From assembly GCA_052117325.1 (NCBI GenBank), contig JBQKJJ010000032.1: a stretch of DNA of 12,080 nucleotides; one strand, 5' to 3'. Position 1 is the stretch's first letter, and every line of letters begins with the position of its first letter. The notes below the pieces were generated by a model, which saw nothing but the letters and a program-made list of their open reading frames with translations, was not told the origin of the DNA and made no database searches. This stretch comes from CAG-964 sp902789345. Lineage in GTDB: Bacteria > Bacillota > Clostridia > Oscillospirales > Acutalibacteraceae. This document shows, one piece after another, positions 7,532 to 12,080 of this stretch. Both the position numbers and the translations under genes were made by a program.

Positions 7532-7767
7532 TATGCGCTCCTTTTTTGCAGACGCTCAATTAAATCAGCAACATCCTGTACGGTGCTGATGTCAATTTCG
7601 TCATAAGGAATTGATATATTAAATTCTTCTTCAATAAGGTCAATAAAATTATACATATCAAGAGAGTCAAGACCTAAATCCGCATAAAGCTCGCTTTCCG
7701 GCTTTATAAGTGCCTTGTCAATATCAAGCTCCTCTGACATTTTTTCTTTTAATTCTTCAAATAGCAT
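7531..7767 (-). CDS. Acyl carrier protein
   Basis: A 78-residue stand-alone carrier protein of normal ACP size, rich in acidic residues. The phosphopantetheine attachment motif is LGLDSLDMYNF, with the serine at about residue 36; the family helix II sequence (IDLIEEEFNISIP) follows. The ATG at 7767 (MLFEELKEK) is preceded by AAGGAAG 9 nt upstream. Upstream in-frame codons back to 7869 only retranslate the end of the reductase gene in another frame, so they are left out. The gene begins 20 bp after the reductase stop and overlaps the ketosynthase start by one base. It most likely carries the acyl chain handled by that ketosynthase and needs a 4'-phosphopantetheinyl transferase encoded elsewhere. 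Confidence 0.93.
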   Translation of the reverse strand: MLFEELKEKMSEELDIDKALIKPESELYADLGLDSLDMYNFIDLIEEEFNISIPYDEIDISTVQDVADLIERLQKRSA

Positions 7768-7787
7768 TAGCTGAAACTTCCTTTCTT

Positions 7788-9275
7788 TTATTTTATAGCC
7801 TTGTAGAAGCCTACACTTCCTGCGTACAACGCAGCTTTTGCAAATGAGAGCTTTGTTGGCTTTGACCACCTAAAGCCCAGCCTTTCCAAACACTCTGTAG
7901 TTTTTTTCTGCTCAATGTTGTAGTGGTTTTTGAGTATAGGTTCAAGAATTTCGCAATTAAAAACAAGCTGTTTAAATAGGTCGCATATTGCCTGGTTGTC
8001 TTTGTTTTCGCTATAATAACTGCATATTTCCTCGGCGCTCATTTTTTTGAATTTATCCCCGTTTATTCCTACCCATTTCATAATATCGGTCATATCAATT
8101 ATGTATGGGTTAATAACATGGTAAACCTGATTTTGCAGCGAAGAAAACATCATAAGCTTTACAACGGCTTCACCTATTTTGTCAACATTTGAAATATCAA
8201 CCATCATATGAAAATCCTTTGGCCAGATTCTAAGCTCATAGAACGACTTCATAAAGACATAGGCACTGCTTTCGGATATATTTTTCTGGAATTTGCCTTT
8301 TTTGCTGTCAAACATTACTCCGCTTAAACGGTATATGTTTGTTTCAACGCCCTCTTTTCGTGCTTCGTAAAGAAGTTCTTCGGCGTGGTATTTTGACAAA
8401 AGGTAATTGTTTTTAAGCTGTTGTCCAACATTAAAATCATATTCCGTAAAAACAGTGCGATTATTATCCGGCTGTTCACCATAAACAATTCCTATTGATG
8501 AAATATGATGAATTGCTTTTCTTTTGCCGCCTTTTGAGAAGAGAATTATTTCACGGACAATGCCTGCGTTGGTTTTATCGAACAATTCGCTTTTGCCAAT
8601 ATGCTTTACAGTGGCGGCGCTGTTAAGAACTGCGTCAACAGTTTTTAGCAGTGTGTTATAAACCTCCTGTGCTAGTCCAAAGTTTTCTACCGTTAAATCT
8701 CCTGCAAGGCACACAAGTCTGTCGGTATTCTTTTTTATTGCTCTGCTTCCAAAATAATATTGCTGTGCTTTAACAACTCTTTCAAAGGCAGAGTCGTTGT
8801 CCTTTGCACGAACAATTACAAAAACTTTAGAGCTTGTATTCTTTAAAAGCGTATGCAGAAGATATGAGCCTAAAAATCCTGTTGCACCCAGCAGCAAGAT
8901 GTTCTCGTACTTTTGGCTTACTGCTATATCTGAATTGGTTAGTTCGCTGTTAATTTTTTGGTTATACAGCACCATTTCTTCAGGGCTTTTTTGTGGCTTT
9001 TCACAATATGTAACAATACCTTTTATTTTGTTGTGCATACTGTTTGCATTAGGCTTTAAATGCTTTGCCACAAATTCAATAGTGTTGTTCTCGAAGAATT
9101 GCTCAACATCAATTTCGTATTCCTTGCTAAGCTCGGCTAGAATATCAATAGCCACAAGAGATGTTCCTCCAACATCAAAAAAATCATCGGTAACACCAAA
9201 ATTAGTATGTCCCAGCCTTTTTGCCCACATAGAATACAGCATATTTTCTGTTTCTGTTCTTGGCATTATATGCAT
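7788..9275 (-). CDS. Carrier protein-thioester reductase didomain (T-R)
   Basis: About 495 residues in two parts. Residues 5-75 are a peptidyl carrier domain: FGVTDDFFDVGGTSLVAIDIL with the phosphopantetheine serine at 39. Residues 125 to the end are an NAD(P)H-dependent thioester reductase of the NAD_binding_4 (Lys2/CarA-type) family: ILLLGATGFLGSYLL (127-140), HISSIGIVYG (257-266, catalytic Ser) and Y291-x-x-x-K295. Such R domains release carrier-bound chains as aldehydes, sometimes reduced further to alcohols, so the product is probably released reductively. The protein has neither its own adenylation nor condensation domain, so its carrier must be loaded in trans. The start is uncertain: I use the ATG at 9275. 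An in-frame GTG at 9287 would overlap the thioesterase gene, and the ATG at 9266 is also possible. Confidence 0.88.
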   Translation of the reverse strand: MHIMPRTETENMLYSMWAKRLGHTNFGVTDDFFDVGGTSLVAIDILAELSKEYEIDVEQFFENNTIEFVAKHLKPNANSMHNKIKGIVTYCEKPQKSPEEMVLYNQKINSELTNSDIAVSQKYENILLLGATGFLGSYLLHTLLKNTSSKVFVIVRAKDNDSAFERVVKAQQYYFGSRAIKKNTDRLVCLAGDLTVENFGLAQEVYNTLLKTVDAVLNSAATVKHIGKSELFDKTNAGIVREIILFSKGGKRKAIHHISSIGIVYGEQPDNNRTVFTEYDFNVGQQLKNNYLLSKYHAEELLYEARKEGVETNIYRLSGVMFDSKKGKFQKNISESSAYVFMKSFYELRIWPKDFHMMVDISNVDKIGEAVVKLMMFSSLQNQVYHVINPYIIDMTDIMKWVGINGDKFKKMSAEEICSYYSENKDNQAICDLFKQLVFNCEILEPILKNHYNIEQKKTTECLERLGFRWSKPTKLSFAKAALYAGSVGFYKAIK

Positions 9276-9279
9276 ATAC

Positions 9280-10005
9280 CTACACACCGCCTTTCAAAAT
9301 GTTTTGGGCAAGCTCCCCGATAATGTCTGCCACCTGTATATATGATTTATTAAGGAAAAAGTGGTCGCCCTCAAGGAATTTTCTGTCAATATTATTAAGG
9401 TATGAATACTGACTGTTTAAACAGTCTTCGTCAATAAAGATGTCGTCCTTTCCAAAAAGCATATAGCACTTTTCGTCAAGCTCTACTGTTGTATTCATCA
9501 TATATTTTTTTGTTATACTGCTTTCTTGGTCAATAGCAGGCTTCATATAGCTATAAAGCTGTTTTATAATTGACTGCGGCAGGGTAGGGAAGTTCTTTTG
9601 AAGATTTGACTCAATAAGATTTTGTATCATAGAGTCAAAATCCTGTATCAGTTCTTTTCTGACAAGGGTTGACGCCAAAATAACCTTTTTAATTTTACAG
9701 TCTGTATCTTCGGATTTTTTTAGCGACCTATAGGTTTCATATGCAATAGCGCCGCCACAGCACTGCCCATATAATATGGACAGTGCTGTGCTTTCTGAAT
9801 TTTTTTGTATATAGGAAATTACATCTTTGGCAGCATCCTCTATGCTGTTGTACAAAGGCTCCTTACGCCGCTTGCCGTGACCGCTAAGCTCAATCGGCAC
9901 AGGTTCGGCAATGTTACCGTACTTATTGATAATCTCATTTTTAAGATTGTCATAGCAGGAAAAATCGGCACCTGCGTATGGAATTAAAAATACTTTTACT
10001 TTCAC
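9280..10005 (-). CDS. Type II thioesterase with a cysteine in the nucleophile motif
   Basis: A 241-residue alpha/beta-hydrolase of normal type II thioesterase length. In NRPS and PKS operons such enzymes hydrolyse wrong or stalled groups from carrier domains. The oxyanion region FLIPYAGAD (6-14) and the ELSGHGKRRKEP segment (39-50) fit the family. The GxSxG nucleophile elbow reads YGQCCGGA: G80-Q-C82-C-G84, so Cys82 sits where serine is normal (codons TGC TGT). The acid FGKDD (D188) and histidine GDHFFL (H215) are in place, giving a Cys-Asp-His triad. The start is GTG at 10005, with AAGGGG a few bases upstream, and it lies 12 bp after the NRPS stop. Cysteine nucleophiles are known in some NRPS thioesterase domains, for example obafluorin and sulfazecin. 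Here it could be a slow hydrolase, an acyltransferase or a proofreading variant. Confidence 0.9.
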   Translation of the reverse strand: MKVKVFLIPYAGADFSCYDNLKNEIINKYGNIAEPVPIELSGHGKRRKEPLYNSIEDAAKDVISYIQKNSESTALSILYGQCCGGAIAYETYRSLKKSEDTDCKIKKVILASTLVRKELIQDFDSMIQNLIESNLQKNFPTLPQSIIKQLYSYMKPAIDQESSITKKYMMNTTVELDEKCYMLFGKDDIFIDEDCLNSQYSYLNNIDRKFLEGDHFFLNKSYIQVADIIGELAQNILKGGV

Positions 10006-10017
10006 TTTTTACCCCTT

Positions 10018-11409
10018 TTAGGCAATATCAATATTCTCACTGTCAAGATACGCCGCAATATCCCTTATGTTTGAACCGTCAAAGAAATGGCGTATATCAA
10101 TTTCCTTGTCTGCATTAAGCTCAGACAAAAGCTGAACTGCTTTTAAGGAATCTCCGCCTACGCTGTAAAAATCATCAGTTACACCAAAATCCTCTGTATT
10201 TAAAATGTTTTTCCACTTCTCATACAGCTTTTGCTCTGTTTCGGTTGATGGTTTTACTATGGCTGTTTCTTTGCTTGTATTAACTATCGGCTTTGGGAAA
10301 AGCTTCTGCGTAATTTTGCCGTTTGCGCTTAGTGGGAATTTATCCATTTGGATAATCTGTGACGGCATCATATACTTAGGCAGCATTTCACCGGACTGCT
10401 TTTTAATTTCATCAATATTTTCATCTGAAAGGAAATTCTTTAGGGACGCCTTTTGCGCTACAATTACGCTTTGTCCGTAAAGTGCAGCCTCTGAATTTTC
10501 ATCAGGGAAGGCCGTAGCGGTTTTGTAGCCCTCTTCTATAAGAAGCTGTTTCCACTTCTCGGCACTGAGCATAGGTGCATTTTGTTCCAGACGGAAATCA
10601 TTATAATTTGAAAATCCGTCAATCAGTGATGATGTAACCATTTGCAGCTTTGTATTTGATGTCGTTTCAAGAATAATAAGAATACCGTTAGGGGTAAGCA
10701 TATTATTTAGATTGTGCAATGTGAATTTTGCATTTTTTGCGTCGTGCATGGCGTTTGCAATAAGTATAATGTCGTAGCCCTCAAGGGGATAACCCTGCTC
10801 CTGTGGGTAAACATCTATATCAAACAGGTTGTAATCAATAAATGAATACTCTTTATATACCTCTTTTGCCTTGTCTGTAAAGAAGGTTGAAAGGTCTGTA
10901 AAGGTATATGCTACATTTTTATCCTTTAGGCTTTTTAGAACGGCCGCTGTTGTACCGCCTACGCCGGCGCCGGCTTCAAGTATATTTACCTTTCTGTCAG
11001 AATTAACATCGGTAAATTTGTTTATAACAGATGAAACTATGCTGTTGTAATATTTTGCAATAGGGTTGGTTTTATACAGATTGTCTGCAACATTCCACTC
11101 ACCCTTAGGGAAAAGAAGATTAAGTATTGTTTCCTCACCACGAAGAATTGATACTATATTTTTTCTGCAAAGGTCCATATAATCAAGGGATTCTCTGAAA
11201 AACTCAATCTTCGGCACCTTTGTAAATTCTTCTCTTATACCTGCGGAATAATTTTTTTGTGTTTCGTTTATAATTTCGTAGGTATCTGTACCTGTTTTTT
11301 CAGCACAGCCGCACTTAACCAATTCATTGAACCATTGCCTCATAAGCTTTGTGTAGTGCTCTCGAATCTTATTTTTCTTTACAAAATCGTTTATTTCATA
11401 AACGCCCAA
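10018..11409 (-). CDS. NRPS fragment: methyltransferase, adenylation C-terminal subdomain, carrier domain
   Basis: Downstream part of an NRPS module, 463 codons if counted from the TTG at 11409. Residues about 20-325 are a SAM-dependent methyltransferase of the PKS/NRPS-embedded class: LLFPKGEW (98-105), SAM motif LEAGAGVGGTT (144-154), YTFTDLSTFF (168-177), IANAMHDA (217-224) and LSAEKWKQLLIEEGY (281-295). Then comes the A-domain C-terminal lid, with motif A10 PLSANGKITQKLF (catalytic K365), and a carrier domain (VGGDSLKAVQLL, S421). This order, with an MT inserted between A8 and A10, is that of interrupted adenylation domains such as those in yersiniabactin and pyochelin synthetases, where the insert methylates or is a pseudo-MT epimerase. 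The TTG is probably not a true start: the reading frame is open to 11442 and matches the end of the upstream fragment in another frame, pointing to one split gene. No condensation domain is visible. Confidence 0.8.
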   Translation of the reverse strand: MGVYEINDFVKKNKIREHYTKLMRQWFNELVKCGCAEKTGTDTYEIINETQKNYSAGIREEFTKVPKIEFFRESLDYMDLCRKNIVSILRGEETILNLLFPKGEWNVADNLYKTNPIAKYYNSIVSSVINKFTDVNSDRKVNILEAGAGVGGTTAAVLKSLKDKNVAYTFTDLSTFFTDKAKEVYKEYSFIDYNLFDIDVYPQEQGYPLEGYDIILIANAMHDAKNAKFTLHNLNNMLTPNGILIILETTSNTKLQMVTSSLIDGFSNYNDFRLEQNAPMLSAEKWKQLLIEEGYKTATAFPDENSEAALYGQSVIVAQKASLKNFLSDENIDEIKKQSGEMLPKYMMPSQIIQMDKFPLSANGKITQKLFPKPIVNTSKETAIVKPSTETEQKLYEKWKNILNTEDFGVTDDFYSVGGDSLKAVQLLSELNADKEIDIRHFFDGSNIRDIAAYLDSENIDIA

Positions 11410-11435
11410 GGCACTGTTTGATGAATTAAAGGTTC

Positions 11436-11975
11436 TTATACATCAAGCATTGTTCCCAAGCTTTCCTTTTCAAGAAGCTCGGATAGCTCTGCGTAGCGTT
11501 TCGGAGAAAGCTCCGCAGGCAGAATTTCAGCAGATTCAGCACCTGATTTTATAATGCTTTCCTGATTATCATTGCTCCGGATTTTCTTCGTGGCAGGAAT
11601 TATGTAGGAAACAATAGAACTTGATTTGCCATCTTTTTGTACAAAGGAAATTGCGTCCTTTACACAAAGCGACTGCTTTAGGGTATTTGAAATTTCATCA
11701 AGCTCAATACGGTAGCCGTTTACTTTAACCTGACTGTCAATTCTACCAAGGAATTCTATATAGCCCTCTTTGGTGTAAACAGCGTTGTCGCCTGTTCTGT
11801 ACAGTGCCCCAAGCTCCGGATGTACTATGAAATGCTGGGCAGTTTCCTTTTCTCTGCCGCAATATCCGTTTGCAAGGCCAATACCGCCTATATAAAGCTC
11901 TCCGGGTACAGAGAACGGACACATCTCCAGATTTTTGTCAAGTACATAGCATGTTTGATTTGCAAGAGGATGTAT
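11436..11975 (-). pseudogene. NRPS adenylation-domain fragment (A6-A8), truncated and frameshifted
   Basis: Middle part of the same adenylation domain. Visible motifs in order are PLANQTCYVLDKNLE (from about 11969), A6 GELYIGGIGLANGY, A7 YRTGD, and A8 GRIDSQVKVNGYRIELDEI. The frame continues upstream of the ATG at 11924, so that ATG is internal and not a start. At about 11970 the homology stops: a typical 'IGRP' precedes PLAN in this family, but here the codons before P read H-I-H-Y-F and are unlike A-domains. Beyond lies DNA with its own promoter and gene start, so the N-terminal half (A1-A5, including most specificity residues) is lost or displaced. The 3' end stops at TAA just after LGTMLDV; inserting one base there restores fusion to IRTFNSSNSALGVYEIN of the next fragment. 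The substrate therefore cannot be predicted. Confidence 0.75.
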
Positions 11976-12025
11976 GTGATAAAATGATGTGACCCAATAA
12001 AAAAGAGAAGTAACTTCAAATATGG

Positions 12026-12031
12026 TATAAT
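12026..12031 (+). promoter_or_regulatory. -10 box of the gene starting at 12074
   Basis: A perfect TATAAT in the context tatggtataatgaa, 42 nt before the ATG. The -35 region is poor. It lies between the two arms gagaagta (12005-12012) and tacttctc (12066-12073). Confidence 0.55.
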
Positions 12032-12073
12032 GAATTTAACCACAAAAACATTACCAAGAAAGAAGTACTTCTC

Positions 12074-12080
12074 ATGAATA
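12074..12080 (+). CDS. Start of a probable transposase gene (3' partial)
   Basis: Only ATG AAT A is inside the window. It is called because a promoter-like TATAAT lies 42 nt upstream, a purine-rich accaagaaagaag sequence precedes it, and the surrounding DNA interrupts an NRPS gene. The protein identity is inferred from context alone; there is no coding sequence to compare. Confidence 0.35.

Larger units (their letters stand above)
11970..12080 (+). mobile_element. Probable left end of an insertion sequence within the NRPS gene
   Basis: The adenylation-domain reading frame ends abruptly at about 11970. The following 110 bp are AT-rich, have a plus-strand -10 box, a pair of inverted arms and a start codon at the very edge, all opposite to the operon. 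This is what an IS end looks like: terminal sequence, short leader, transposase start. The exact terminus cannot be fixed (about 11970-11976) and no family is recognised. The other end and the target duplication are outside the window. A separate plus-strand gene after a deletion is the alternative. Confidence 0.5.

Noticed and set aside
7768..7869. N-terminal cysteine-rich extension of the ACP
   Set aside because: It overlaps the end of the reductase gene in another frame; a ribosome binding site precedes the ATG at 7767, which gives a normal 78-residue ACP.
8797..9345. 182-codon plus-strand frame over the T-R gene
   Set aside because: It is antisense to clear carrier and reductase motifs, with no start signal and no family resemblance.
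11430..11445. Programmed ribosomal frameshift joining the two NRPS fragments
   Set aside because: No slippery heptamer such as A AAA AAG is present at the junction; a simple one-base deletion or sequencing error explains it better.

Overview
The window looks like part of the chromosome of an AT-rich, Gram-positive anaerobe of the Clostridia, probably a gut-type Ruminococcaceae or Lachnospiraceae relative. The evidence is the low GC content, the AGGAGG-like ribosome binding sites, a sortase LPXTG-type tail at the left edge, and the style of the biosynthetic genes. No rRNA, tRNA or marker gene is present, so this placement is an inference.

Layout. Positions 2-145 (+) are the C-terminal tail of a cell-wall-anchored surface protein. 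Positions 146-835 hold no convincing gene. They contain two inverted repeats, a 44-bp perfect palindrome, a minus-strand terminator and a GC-richer island of unknown nature. Three accessory genes follow on the minus strand: two GNAT acetyltransferases (836-1327 and 1372-1881) and an NAD-dependent epimerase/dehydratase (1966-2874). Positions 2875-3195 are intergenic, with two hairpins sharing a GCAACAC core and a candidate promoter. From about 11970 down to 3196 runs one tightly packed minus-strand operon for a secondary metabolite. In transcription order it encodes an NRPS with an interrupted adenylation domain (A-[MT]-A-T, broken by a frameshift), a type II thioesterase, a carrier protein-thioester reductase (T-R), a stand-alone acyl carrier protein, a FabF-like ketosynthase, and an ABC exporter (ATPase plus permease).

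How the genes could work together (inference). The NRPS would activate an amino acid and perhaps methylate it. The ACP and ketosynthase would make or extend an acyl or ketide unit. The R domain would release the chain reductively as an aldehyde or alcohol, the thioesterase would clear stalled carriers, and the ABC pair would export the product or give self-resistance. NRPS clusters ending in R domains are known from gut Clostridia and give peptide aldehydes or pyrazinones, but the product here cannot be read from the sequence.

Two lesions affect the first enzyme. One is an apparent 1-nt deletion near 11433-11437, between the A8 region and the methyltransferase. The other is replacement of the A-domain upstream of its 'PLANQ' segment by unrelated DNA from about 11970. 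That DNA carries a plus-strand promoter and the start of a gene at the right edge, most likely an insertion sequence. As assembled, the pathway may be dead or decaying. The most unusual enzyme feature is the thioesterase, whose nucleophile motif reads G-Q-C-C-G, with cysteine in place of serine.
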